Source of the DNA: Bradyrhizobium neotropicale
Lineage (GTDB): Bacteria > Pseudomonadota > Alphaproteobacteria > Rhizobiales > Xanthobacteraceae
Reading direction: 5' to 3'
Length of the DNA stretch: 49,812 nucleotides
Assembly: GCF_001641695.1 (NCBI RefSeq)
Contig: NZ_LSEF01000063.1
Location: 1 to 49,812 of the forward strand
Shown here: piece after piece, positions 40,450 to 48,591 of the stretch
How positions within the stretch are numbered: the stretch's first letter is position 1
Layout: each line of letters starts with the position of its first letter
Position numbers and translations under genes: made by a program
Notes under the pieces: model-generated
Told to the model about the DNA's origin: nothing
Databases searched by the model: none
What the model saw: only the letters and a program-made list of their open reading frames with translations

Positions 40450-42258
40450 ATGGGGGCCGAACAGCCTGAAACGATCGCCACGATTGTGGCCGCGCACCGC
40501 GCAGGCACGGTCACGCCGGCGCAGACCGTCGCGCGCAGCTATCAGCGCATCCGCGACCACCGGGATCCCGCGGTCTTCATCAGCCTGCGCAATGAGGCGG
40601 ATGCGATCGCCGAGGCCGAGAAGCTCGCCGCGCGAGAGGACGCAGCGAGCCTGCCGCTCTACGGCGTGCCGGTCGCGGTAAAGGACAATATCGACGCGCA
40701 GGGTTTTGCGACCACCGCGGCCTGTCCGGCCTTCGCCTACACGCCGACGCATGATTCCACCTTGGTGGCGCGGCTGCGCGCCGCCGGCGCCATCGTCATC
40801 GGCAAGACCAACCTCGACCAGTTCGCAACCGGCCTCGTCGGCGTGCGCTCGCCCTATGGCATCCCCAGGAATTCGATCCGCGAGGATCTGATCCCGGGCG
40901 GATCGAGCTCGGGATCGGCGACCGCCGTCGGCGCGGGGCTGGTGCCGCTGTCGCTCGGCACGGATACGGCCGGCTCAGGCCGCGTGCCGGCGATGCTCAA
41001 CAACATCGTCGGGCTGAAGCCGAGCCTCGGCATGATCTCGACCGCGGGTGTCGTGCCCGCGTGCCGCACGCTCGACTGCGTCTCGGTGTTCGCGCTAACC
41101 GTGGACGACGCCGCGCTCGCACTCTCCGTGATGGCGGCGCCCGATCAGGCCGATCCGTTTTCGCGCGACCGGCCGCTTCAGCCGCTCACGCCGTTCCCGG
41201 CAAACCTGCGCCTCGGCACGCCGCGCAACGGGCAGCTGATCTTCTTCGGCGACAAGAAGGCGGAAGCAGCTTACGGCGAGGCGCTGCAACGCTGGACCGC
41301 ACTTGGCGCAACACTCGTCGAGTTCGACCTCGAGCCGTTCTACGAGACGGCGCGGCTGCTCTATGAGGGGCCCTGGGTCGCCGAGCGCTATCTCGTGATT
41401 CGCAATCTGCTCGCCTCCGCGCCGGATGCGATTCATCCGGTGACGCGCGAGATTACGGCGGCCGGCGCTCGGCTGACGGCAGCGGAGACCTTCTCCGCGC
41501 TCTACCGTCTGCAGGGCCTGCGCAAGGTCGCCGAGCGCACCTTCGCCAATCTGGACGCGCTGGTGCTGCCGACGGCGCCGACGGTCTATTCGACCGCGCA
41601 AGTGCTGGCCAATCCGGTCGAGCTCAACAGCCGGCTCGGCACCTACACCAATTTTGTGAACCTGCTTGACCTCTGCGGCCTGGCGCTGCCGGCGTCGATG
41701 CGTGCTGACGGCATTCCGTTCGGCATCACGTTGCTAGCACCCGCGGGACGTGATGCTTTCCTTGCGAGCATTGGCCGCGTCTTCCATGTGGATACGAAGC
41801 TGAGCCTCGGTGCGAAGGGCGTTGCGCAAGCACCGCTCGCGCCGCTGCCTGCAAGCACTGGCGACGAGATTCCGATCGCGGTGGTCGGCGCGCATCTCTC
41901 CGGCATGGCGCTGAACGGCGAGTTGACGGCGCTGAACGGACGCCTGATCGAGGCGACCAAAACCGCGCCGGACTACAAGCTCTATGCGCTCCAGACCACG
42001 CCGCCGAAGCCGGGCATGCTGCGCGTCGAAGCCGGCAAGGGCGCGGCGATCGAGCTGGAGATCTGGTCGCTCTCGGCATCCGCCTTCGGCAAATTCGTCA
42101 ACGCGATTCCCGCGCCGCTCTCGATCGGCACGGTCAGGCTCGCGGATGGCCGCAGCGTGAAGGGCTTCATCGTCGAGCCCGAAGTGCTGGCCGATGCCCG
42201 CGACATCACCGCCTATGGCGGCTGGCGCGCGTATATGGCGGAGAGGGCGACGGCGTAA
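40450..42258 (+). CDS. atzF: Allophanate hydrolase AtzF
   Basis: AtzF hydrolyses allophanate to ammonia and CO2. The 602-aa protein matches the usual length of about 605 and has two domains. The amidase-signature domain has Lys78 (VAVKDN), the cis-Ser in GGSSSGSA (149-156) and the nucleophile Ser175 in GTDTAGSGR. The C-terminal allophanate-hydrolase domain follows from about residue 470 (IAVVGAHLSGMALNGELTAL). It is preceded by a consensus sigma-54 promoter and faces an atzGEH operon on the other strand, so it probably completes that pathway. Confidence 0.92.
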   Translation: MGAEQPETIATIVAAHRAGTVTPAQTVARSYQRIRDHRDPAVFISLRNEADAIAEAEKLAAREDAASLPLYGVPVAVKDNIDAQGFATTAACPAFAYTPTHDSTLVARLRAAGAIVIGKTNLDQFATGLVGVRSPYGIPRNSIREDLIPGGSSSGSATAVGAGLVPLSLGTDTAGSGRVPAMLNNIVGLKPSLGMISTAGVVPACRTLDCVSVFALTVDDAALALSVMAAPDQADPFSRDRPLQPLTPFPANLRLGTPRNGQLIFFGDKKAEAAYGEALQRWTALGATLVEFDLEPFYETARLLYEGPWVAERYLVIRNLLASAPDAIHPVTREITAAGARLTAAETFSALYRLQGLRKVAERTFANLDALVLPTAPTVYSTAQVLANPVELNSRLGTYTNFVNLLDLCGLALPASMRADGIPFGITLLAPAGRDAFLASIGRVFHVDTKLSLGAKGVAQAPLAPLPASTGDEIPIAVVGAHLSGMALNGELTALNGRLIEATKTAPDYKLYALQTTPPKPGMLRVEAGKGAAIELEIWSLSASAFGKFVNAIPAPLSIGTVRLADGRSVKGFIVEPEVLADARDITAYGGWRAYMAERATA

Positions 42259-42329
42259 ACTCTCTCAACAGCGTCATTCCGGGGCTGCGTGCCGCGCACG
42301 CATCCCGACATGACGGGCTGAGACATCAT

Positions 42330-42545
42330 TCACGCCGATTTGCGCCAGGCGGATCCGTTCTTCTTCTCGTAATCGTCGAACGCCTTGATGAGGCCGGACA
42401 GGACTTCGGCTGAAGTCTCGAGCATCGCGGCGAGCCGCGGCTCATCGACCTTGCGGATGTCTTCACGCAGATACGTCACCGTCTCCTTGAGACGCTGCTT
42501 CATCTTTTGGGTGTGACGCCTGGGGACTTTCTCGGAGGACGCCAT
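42330..42545 (-). CDS. Small conserved-looking hypothetical protein
   Basis: A 71-aa charged, helical protein (MASSEKVPRRHTQKMKQRLK...), basic at the N-terminus and acidic/basic mixed after. No signal peptide, no Cys. ATG at 42545 has AGGAG about ten bases upstream, better than the in-frame Met five codons earlier. It lies between atzF and the gntR gene, in the direction of gntR, but 110 bp away. Not recognised; could be a small cytoplasmic regulator or structural protein. Confidence 0.62.
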   Translation of the reverse strand: MASSEKVPRRHTQKMKQRLKETVTYLREDIRKVDEPRLAAMLETSAEVLSGLIKAFDDYEKKNGSAWRKSA

Positions 42546-42655
42546 CGTATTTCTCCTCATCGGGGCGATCCGAGGAAACGATCGGCGGGAGTGACGGTTC
42601 CTAGCCCGGGAACCTTCGCCAGGACGACATCGAGAGTGTGATAACCGTCGCTGCC

Positions 42656-43378
42656 TTAAACCGACACCGCGTAGATCTCATACTCCCCGCGCACCAGTTC
42701 GATATGCGCGCGCATGGCGGCGGCGGCGCCCTGCTTGTCGCCGCGCATGATGGCGACGACGACGCGGTCGTGCTCGGCTTGCGACTTGGCGAGGCGCCCG
42801 AGGTTGCGGAACTGGGCGCGGCGGAACGGCTGGACACGGACGCGCGTCGCAAGCGTGATCTCGGCGATATAGCCGTTCTGCGAGCCGGCATAGATCGCGT
42901 TGTGGAAGCGCTCGTTGACCTCGTGGAAGCGTTCGGGATTGCCGGTGTAGCTCAGGACCCTGAGCTCCTCGTGGATGGCCTCCAGACCATGGCGCTCGGC
43001 CGCCGACATGCGTTCGGCGGCAAGGCCGGCGCACAGCGCCTCGAGCTCCGCCATCGCCTCGAACATGCTGGTCAGCCGCTCGATCGAGGGCTGCGCCACC
43101 ACTGCGCCGCGATGGGCGCGCGCCTCGACGAGGCCGCTCGCGACGAGCTGGCGCAGCGCTTCGCGCACCGGCGTGCGCGAGACGTTGAAGCGGCGCGCGA
43201 TGTCGGTCTCGTCGAGAGGCGCGCCGGGCGCCAAGGTTCCGCGCACGATCTCGTCGGCGAGCTGCAGCCGCAGCTCCTCGGCGCGCGTGACCTTGTGCAC
43301 GGTCGGTTGCGGCCGGTCGACACGCGGCACCACCGGTTCGGCTGGCAGTGCCCCTGGCGGAAAGTCGTCGAGCGTCAT
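42656..43378 (-). CDS. GntR-family (FCD-domain) regulator closing the atz operon
   Basis: A 240-aa regulator with a GntR winged helix (LRLQLADEIVRGTLAPGAPL, DIARRFNVSRTPVREALRQL) and a helical FCD ligand-binding domain with metal-site His residues (FHEVNERFHNAIY, EHDRVV, AMRAHIELV). The start at 43378 lies four bases after the atzH stop, so it is translated as the last gene of the operon. It likely controls the operon in response to a pathway compound. FCD regulators usually sense organic acids. Confidence 0.9.
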   Translation of the reverse strand: MTLDDFPPGALPAEPVVPRVDRPQPTVHKVTRAEELRLQLADEIVRGTLAPGAPLDETDIARRFNVSRTPVREALRQLVASGLVEARAHRGAVVAQPSIERLTSMFEAMAELEALCAGLAAERMSAAERHGLEAIHEELRVLSYTGNPERFHEVNERFHNAIYAGSQNGYIAEITLATRVRVQPFRRAQFRNLGRLAKSQAEHDRVVVAIMRGDKQGAAAAMRAHIELVRGEYEIYAVSV

Positions 43379-43382
43379 GCGT

Positions 43383-43775
43383 TCATGTCTCTTTCGACTC
43401 GTCGATGATGCTGACATGGGCGGCGACGACGCGCCAGCCCTCCGGGAAGCGAATCCAGGTCTGCATCTGCCGGCCAACCTTGCCGGGCGCCGTTTCGCGA
43501 TAGAACAAAGTAGAGGCGACGGCCGTATCGCGGCCGTAGCTGGTGATGACGGTCTTGGCGGTGCAGCGGCTCAGGCCGACGGGAGAGCGCGCCGCGCGAA
43601 AGCCGGAGATCGCCTCATAGCCGTAGAGATTCTCGCCGATGCCGTAGCGCAGCGTGCGGGGATCGTTGCGGAAGAGCTCGCCGAGCACGGCGACGTCGTT
43701 GGTGACCAAAGCCGTCTCGTAGCGCTCGAACGCGGCTTTCACTTCCGCGATCACGTCGGGGAGATCGATCTCCAT
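43383..43775 (-). CDS. atzH: AtzH, DUF3225/NTF2-like amidase of the AtzGEH set
   Basis: A 130-aa NTF2-fold protein of the DUF3225/HpxZ group. Published work on Pseudomonas sp. ADP proposed that AtzH converts the AtzE product 1,3-dicarboxyurea to allophanate and needs Tyr22 and Arg46. Here Tyr19 (FERYETAL) and Arg43 (RTLRYG) match with a constant offset of three. The start at 43775 is one base after the atzE stop, indicating coupling. A longer frame to 43847 overlaps atzE and is rejected. Confidence 0.88.
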   Translation of the reverse strand: MEIDLPDVIAEVKAAFERYETALVTNDVAVLGELFRNDPRTLRYGIGENLYGYEAISGFRAARSPVGLSRCTAKTVITSYGRDTAVASTLFYRETAPGKVGRQMQTWIRFPEGWRVVAAHVSIIDESKET

Positions 43776-43776
43776 C

Positions 43777-45171
43777 TCAAAGTCCTCTCGGCGGCGGCGC
43801 GGAAACCACGCCCATTCGTTCCAATGCGTGCGCGACGCGCAGGCCAATGTCCTCGCGCCAAGGCGCGGTGATGATCTGCACGCCGATCGGCAGCGGCTCG
43901 AGCGGCACCGGCACGGCCACCACGGGCAGGCCGATGAACGAGATCGGCTGGGTGTGGAGGCCGATATTGGCGCGTACCGGCATCTCGACGCCGTCGAGCG
44001 TGAAATTCACCTGGCCGAGTTTTGGCGCGACACAGGGCGTTGCGGGGGCGAGCAGCACGTCGACCGATTTGAAAAGCTCCATGACCTGTGCGCGATACCA
44101 GCGGCGAAACTTCTGCGCGCGGTCGACCAGCGGCGCCGGCACCATCGCGCCGGCGATCAGCCGGTCGCGCACCGCCGGATCGAAATCGTTGGGGCGCTTG
44201 CGCAGGCGACCGAGGTGCAGCGAGGCACCTTCGGTCGTGGTGATGACATAGGCCGCCGCGCGGGCGCGCGAGGCTTCGGGAATGTCGACGACGCCAGTCG
44301 CACCGAGCGCCTTGGCAACGTGGCCGACGGCCTCGACAGCTTCGGGAAACACGTTCTTCTGGAAGTGGCCGCCGGCGATCGCGACGCGCAGGCCCGCGAT
44401 GGATTCGCCGAGCAGCGGCGTCACCGGCTGGACGCCGCGCGTGGTGCAGGCGGCATCATCCGCATCCGGCCCCTGCATCGCGTCATAGGCCAGCGCAAGA
44501 TCAGTGACGGAGCGCGCGAACGGGCCAAGATGATCGAGGCTGGCGACGAACGGGAAGGAGCGCGCGCGCGACAGCCGGCCATAGGTCGGCTTCAAACCAA
44601 AAATGCCGCAGAACGAGGACGGCACGCGGATCGAGCCGTTGGTGTCGGAGCCGAGCGCGATCGGCACCAGCGCGCCGCCGACGGCGCTGCCGGAACCGCC
44701 CGAGGAGCCGCCGGTCATCCGTGTGGTGTCATGCGGATTGCGCGAGGGACCGTCATGGACGTTCTCGCCGGTGAAGTCGTAGGCGTATTCGCCCATGTTG
44801 AGCGCGCCGACCAGCACGGCCCCGGCGGCTTCCAGCCGCTCGATCAGCGTCGCGTCGCGCTTTGCCGGCGCATGGTCGCGGTTGATCTTCGAGCCGGCGC
44901 GCGTCGGCAGCCCTGCGACATCGAACAGGTTCTTCACCGCAAAGGGAACACCGGCGAGCGTGCCGACCTTCTTGCCGGCGGCGATATCGGCATCGATGGC
45001 GCGCGCTCTGGCGCGGGCGCGATCGGCAGTGACGTCGGTGAAGGAATTGAGGATGGTGTCGTGCTGCTTGATGCGCGCGAGCGCCGCTTCAACCACCGCG
45101 AGGGCGGACGATTGGCCGCCGGCCACCGCTTTCGCGATGTCCGCAGCCGTCGACTCTGGCTTGATCGTCAT
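43777..45171 (-). CDS. atzE: AtzE-type amidohydrolase (amidase signature family)
   Basis: A 464-aa amidase-signature enzyme. The catalytic triad is Lys80 (FAVKNLFDV), the cis-Ser in MTGGSSGGSGSA (152-163) and nucleophile Ser180 (GSDTNGSIR). In Pseudomonas sp. ADP, AtzE works as a complex with the small subunit AtzG and deaminates 1-carboxybiuret. The start at 45171 is seven bases after the atzG stop. Order atzG-atzE-atzH with tight spacing is the diagnostic arrangement. Without atzD nearby the natural substrate may be another ureido compound such as biuret or oxalurate-like molecules. Confidence 0.9.
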   Translation of the reverse strand: MTIKPESTAADIAKAVAGGQSSALAVVEAALARIKQHDTILNSFTDVTADRARARARAIDADIAAGKKVGTLAGVPFAVKNLFDVAGLPTRAGSKINRDHAPAKRDATLIERLEAAGAVLVGALNMGEYAYDFTGENVHDGPSRNPHDTTRMTGGSSGGSGSAVGGALVPIALGSDTNGSIRVPSSFCGIFGLKPTYGRLSRARSFPFVASLDHLGPFARSVTDLALAYDAMQGPDADDAACTTRGVQPVTPLLGESIAGLRVAIAGGHFQKNVFPEAVEAVGHVAKALGATGVVDIPEASRARAAAYVITTTEGASLHLGRLRKRPNDFDPAVRDRLIAGAMVPAPLVDRAQKFRRWYRAQVMELFKSVDVLLAPATPCVAPKLGQVNFTLDGVEMPVRANIGLHTQPISFIGLPVVAVPVPLEPLPIGVQIITAPWREDIGLRVAHALERMGVVSAPPPRGL

Positions 45172-45178
45172 GGCGGCG

Positions 45179-45358
45179 TCAGGCCGTGAACACGGGCGCC
45201 GGCTCGGTCTCGTCCGGCAGCGCGAATTCGTCGACGAGGCGGCCGAGCCGCAGCGAGACTTCGAGGTTGGCGCGCACCGCAGGCCGCCAGGCGTCCTCGA
45301 CCGGCAGCGCCAGCGCTTTCGATACGGCGTCGATATAATCGTCCAGCGGTTCGGCCAT
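45179..45358 (-). CDS. atzG: AtzG, small subunit (DUF4089) of the AtzEG amidase
   Basis: A 59-aa GatC-like protein (MAEPLDDYIDAVSKALALPV...RANLEVSLRLGRLVDEFALP, in parts), matching the DUF4089 pattern of a helical N-terminus followed by LDVSLRLA-type helix. AtzG wraps and stabilises AtzE. The start at 45358 is chosen because the family begins with this helix; it lies 17 bp after the ATPase stop. Easily missed because it is so short. Confidence 0.85.
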   Translation of the reverse strand: MAEPLDDYIDAVSKALALPVEDAWRPAVRANLEVSLRLGRLVDEFALPDETEPAPVFTA

Positions 45359-45375
45359 CGCGCTCTCACAGTCTC

Positions 45376-47262
45376 TCAGTGCACCGGCAACGGCGGATGC
45401 GGGATCGCCGTCAACAGCTGCTTGGTGTAGTCGTCCTGGGGATCGCTGAGGACCTTCTCGGAAGACCCTTCCTCCACGGTTCGACCCGTCCGCATCACAA
45501 TGACACGATCGCACAATAAGCGCACCACATTCAAATCATGCGAGACGAACAGGTAGCTCATGCCTAGCCGCTGCTTGAGGTCCTCCAGCAGATTCAGGAC
45601 CACCGCCTGCACCGAGACGTCGAGCGCGGCGGTCGGCTCGTCCAGGATGACGAGCTTGGGATGCAGCGCGATCGCCCGGGCGATGCCGACACGGGCCTTC
45701 TGGCCGCCGGACAATTGATGCGGAAAGCGGTCGAGCAGATTGAGGGGCAGGCCGACCATCGCCGCCAGTTCCTCGCAGCGGGCGCGCAGCGCATCGCGCC
45801 CCCTGACATTGCCGAGCTGCAGAATCGGATCGACGATGGCGCGCGCGGCGGTGAAGCGCGGATTGAGGCTGTCGGTCGGATCCTGGAACACCATCTGGAT
45901 GCGGCTGCGCAGCGGCAGCCGTGCAAAGGCGCTCGGCATGATGCTGCCGATCTCCTCGCCATCGAACTGGATACGGCCGGAGGTCTGATCGAGCAGCCGC
46001 ATCACCATCATCGACGTCGTCGATTTGCCGCAGCCGGATTCGCCGACAAGGCCGACACTCTCGCCATGGCCAATCGAGAAGCTGATGCCATCGACCGCGC
46101 GGAACACATCCGGCTCGACCGGCGGCCTGCGGCCGAACAATTTGCCTAGCACTGCGGTGGCGCCCTGGCGCGGATACTCTTTCACAAGCTTTTCAACGAG
46201 GAGGAGGGGTTTCTCGCTTCCGCCGCTCGCGACGCTGCTCTCCCTCTCCCCGCTCTTCGCGGGGTCGAGACGAGCTTCGCTCGCTCTGAGAGGGTCGGGG
46301 TGAGGGGCTGCTTCCACGAGTGGAGTGCTTGGAGAGTCCCCCTCACCCGCCGCGCTCTGGCGCGCAAGTGCGCTGCCGAGCGCGTTGGCCTCTCCCCGCG
46401 TGCGGGGAGAGGCGAAGGAAGTTGCCGCGCTACCTTCCTCCTCCGGCAATAGATCCCGCAAGGACACACCGATCCGCGGAGTCGCGCGCATCAGCTTGCG
46501 CGTGTAGGGGTGCTGCGGATTGGCGAAGATGTCGGCGGCCTTCGCGGTCTCGACCACCCGGCCCTTCTCCATCACTACGACATGGTCGCAGTAGGCTGCG
46601 GCGAGGCCGAGGTCGTGCGTGATCAGGATGGTCGACATCGCCCGCCGCTTGGTCAGCTCGACGATCAAATCCATCACCGCCTTCTGGGTGGTGACATCGA
46701 GGCCGGTGGTCGGCTCGTCCGCGATCAGGAGCTGCGGATTGCAGGCGAGCGCGAGCGCGATGACGACGCGCTGGCACATGCCGCCGGAGAGCTCGAACGG
46801 ATAGGCGTGATAGCGCTCGCGCGGCCGGGCGATCTTCACCTGCTCCAGCGCTAGAAGTGCCTTCTCGCCATGATCGGCGACCTGCGCCTGCTGCACATGG
46901 GTGCGCAGCACGTCCTCGATCTGGTCGCCCACTTTCCGGATCGGATTGAGCGCGGCGCGCGGGTTCTGAAAGATCATCGAGACCTCGCGGCCGCGCAAAT
47001 CGCGCATCTGGTCCTCGGTCGCGGCCTTCACATCGATGCCGGAGAACATCACCGAGCCCTCGGCGATCCGCCCGGCGCGGTCGAGGATGCGCATCACCGC
47101 ATATGAGGTCACCGACTTGCCGGAACCGGACTCGCCGACGATAGCCAGCGTCTCGCCCTTGGCGACGGAGATGTCGACATGCTGCACCGCCTTGACGATG
47201 CCGCGACGGGTGGTGAATTCGACCGTGAGGTCCCGGACGTCGAGCAGGGGCTGGGCGGTCAT
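45376..47262 (-). CDS. Fused dipeptide/nickel-type ABC transporter ATPase (DppD-DppF fusion)
   Basis: A 628-aa protein with two complete ATPase domains. The first has Walker A GESGSGKS (43-50), signature LSGGMCQRV (158-166) and Walker B LLIADEP (178-184). The second has GESGCGKST, LSGGQKARVGIARAI and KLVILDEPTAAL. It energises the DppB/DppC-like permeases encoded upstream. Residues about 281-342 of the linker are encoded by a copy of the intergenic CTCTCCCC palindromic repeat, kept in frame. The start at 47262 (MTAQPLLDV) fits the family; an upstream ATG at 47301 is less likely. It is cotranscribed with atzG. Confidence 0.92.
   Translation of the reverse strand: MTAQPLLDVRDLTVEFTTRRGIVKAVQHVDISVAKGETLAIVGESGSGKSVTSYAVMRILDRAGRIAEGSVMFSGIDVKAATEDQMRDLRGREVSMIFQNPRAALNPIRKVGDQIEDVLRTHVQQAQVADHGEKALLALEQVKIARPRERYHAYPFELSGGMCQRVVIALALACNPQLLIADEPTTGLDVTTQKAVMDLIVELTKRRAMSTILITHDLGLAAAYCDHVVVMEKGRVVETAKAADIFANPQHPYTRKLMRATPRIGVSLRDLLPEEEGSAATSFASPRTRGEANALGSALARQSAAGEGDSPSTPLVEAAPHPDPLRASEARLDPAKSGERESSVASGGSEKPLLLVEKLVKEYPRQGATAVLGKLFGRRPPVEPDVFRAVDGISFSIGHGESVGLVGESGCGKSTTSMMVMRLLDQTSGRIQFDGEEIGSIMPSAFARLPLRSRIQMVFQDPTDSLNPRFTAARAIVDPILQLGNVRGRDALRARCEELAAMVGLPLNLLDRFPHQLSGGQKARVGIARAIALHPKLVILDEPTAALDVSVQAVVLNLLEDLKQRLGMSYLFVSHDLNVVRLLCDRVIVMRTGRTVEEGSSEKVLSDPQDDYTKQLLTAIPHPPLPVH
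46236..46430. repeat. Palindromic repeat inside a coding region
   Basis: TCTCCCTCTCCCCG...GGGTGAGGGGC followed by CCCCCTCACCC...GCCTCTCCCCGCG and CGCGGGGAGAGGCGAAG. The module order matches the intergenic repeats at 30623-30700 and 47391-47600. It encodes the linker of the fused ATPase without a stop or frameshift; encoded pieces include FASPRTRGEANA and AAGEGDSPSTPLVEAAPHPD. Confidence 0.85.
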
Positions 47263-47626
47263 GCTGGCCTCCGCAAAAATCGCGAAAACAACCCCATGCA
47301 AAGTAGAACGGGGCTAGTCCGGACGGATGCGCGTGAGGAGAGGTGAAGCGCGCCAAGCACTTGAGACCGTTCGAACATTTATGTCCTCCGCTCCCTCTTC
47401 CCTCTCCCCGTTCTGACGGGGAGAGGGTTAGGGTGAGGGGCCTCTATCCGCGCGGACAATAGGCAGAGGAGTTCGCGGAGACTCCCCCTCACCCGGTCCG
47501 CTAGGGCGGCATAGCCGAAGCTCAGCTTCGGCGTTTCCTTAAGGGACGGCCGCCAAAGGCGGCCTATGCCTCTCCCCGCAGGCGGGGAGAGGCGAAGAGC
47601 GGCGCGATGGGAGGAGCGTTCGAACA
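47263..47626. repeat. Intergenic gap with composite CTCTCCCC repeat
   Basis: 364 bp between the permease and ATPase genes with no credible gene. Bases about 47391-47600 are a composite palindromic repeat: CCCTCTCCCCG...CGGGGAGAGGG, TGAGGGG...CCCCTCACC, a CCGAAGCTCAGCTTCGG hairpin, GCCGCCAAAGGCGGC, and CCTCTCCCCGCAGGCGGGGAGAGG. It is in the same operon as the copy that has entered the ATPase gene. Confidence 0.78.
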
Positions 47627-48526
47627 TCACGTCCTCCGCTGCGGGTCGACGATGTCGCGGAGGCCGTCGCCGAGGAGGTTGAAGCAGAACACGGCGATCA
47701 TCAGCGCGAGGCCCGGGAACAGCGCGATCCACCATTCGCCGGACACCATGAAGCCGGCGCCCTCGGCGACCATGATGCCCCATTCCGCAGTCGGCGGGCG
47801 CACGCCGAGGCCGATGAAGGAGAGGCCGGCAGCATTGAGGATGGCGTAGCCCATGGTCAGCGACATCTGCACGATCATGATCGGCATGATGCTGGGCAGG
47901 ATGTGCACGAGCAGGATGCGGAACTCACCGTTGCCGGACAGACGCGCCGCCTGCACAAAGCCGGCATTGCGACGGACATTGGCTTCGGCACGCGCCACGC
48001 GGGCATAGAGCGGGAAGTTCACGATGGCGGTGGCCAGGATGATGTTCTGCACGGTATTGCCGAGCGCGGCGACGATGCCCATCGCCAGCACGAACAATGG
48101 GAAGGCCATGATGGTGTCGGCGATGCGGCCAACGATGCGATCGGTCCAGCCGCCGAAATAGCCTGCCGCGATGCCGGCAAGCCCGCCCATCAGGAACACC
48201 AGAACGACGGAAGCGACCGCGATGAAAAAGTCGAGGCGGGTTGCGACGATGACGCGGCTGAAAATGTCGCGGCCGAGTTGATCGGTGCCGAACCAGTGCG
48301 CTGCCGACGGCGGGTTCAGTGCGGCCGCGGTATCCGAGGCGAGCGGATCGTGCGGCACCACATAGGGGCCGAACAATGCCGCGAAGACGATGAGGAGCAG
48401 CAGCCCGAAGGCAAAGCCCGTGACCTTGTTCTCGCCGAGCACATACCGCGTGTGCTCGAACATCGCCGCGAACCCTGAGGTTCGGGCCGGTCCAATCGGT
48501 TCAGCAGCAGGCGCAACGGTGCTCAT
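47627..48526 (-). CDS. dppC: Dipeptide/nickel-type ABC transporter permease, DppC-like
   Basis: A 299-aa inner-membrane permease with an N-terminal OppC_N segment (NKVTGFAFGLLLLIVFAALFG) and the binding-protein-dependent transport domain. The ATPase-contact (EAA) loop is ARVARAEANVRRNAGFVQAA, and the end is GLRDIVDPQRR, typical of DppC. Together with DppB it forms the channel. Linked to atzGEH, the cargo is more likely a ureido or amide compound than a peptide, which is inferred from context. Confidence 0.92.
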   Translation of the reverse strand: MSTVAPAAEPIGPARTSGFAAMFEHTRYVLGENKVTGFAFGLLLLIVFAALFGPYVVPHDPLASDTAAALNPPSAAHWFGTDQLGRDIFSRVIVATRLDFFIAVASVVLVFLMGGLAGIAAGYFGGWTDRIVGRIADTIMAFPLFVLAMGIVAALGNTVQNIILATAIVNFPLYARVARAEANVRRNAGFVQAARLSGNGEFRILLVHILPSIMPIMIVQMSLTMGYAILNAAGLSFIGLGVRPPTAEWGIMVAEGAGFMVSGEWWIALFPGLALMIAVFCFNLLGDGLRDIVDPQRRT

Positions 48527-48545
48527 GTTCGCACTCTTCTTTGGA

Positions 48546-48590
48546 GCATGATCTTGTCGGAAAACCGGCGTCCACTTTTCCGGATCATGC
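48546..48590. repeat. Short palindromic repeat between the two permease genes
   Basis: GCATGATC...GATCATGC ends with GTCGGAAAACCGG / CCACTTTTCCGG inside. This 45-bp unit is a familiar dispersed repeat in Bradyrhizobium. It fills nearly the entire gap between the dppB stop and the dppC start, so it would form a stem in the operon mRNA. Confidence 0.78.
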
Positions 48591-48591
48591 C

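Noticed and set aside
43828..45189. 453-codon plus-strand frame opposite atzE
   Set aside because: Antisense shadow of the amidase gene, with low-complexity Arg/Gly/Asp composition.
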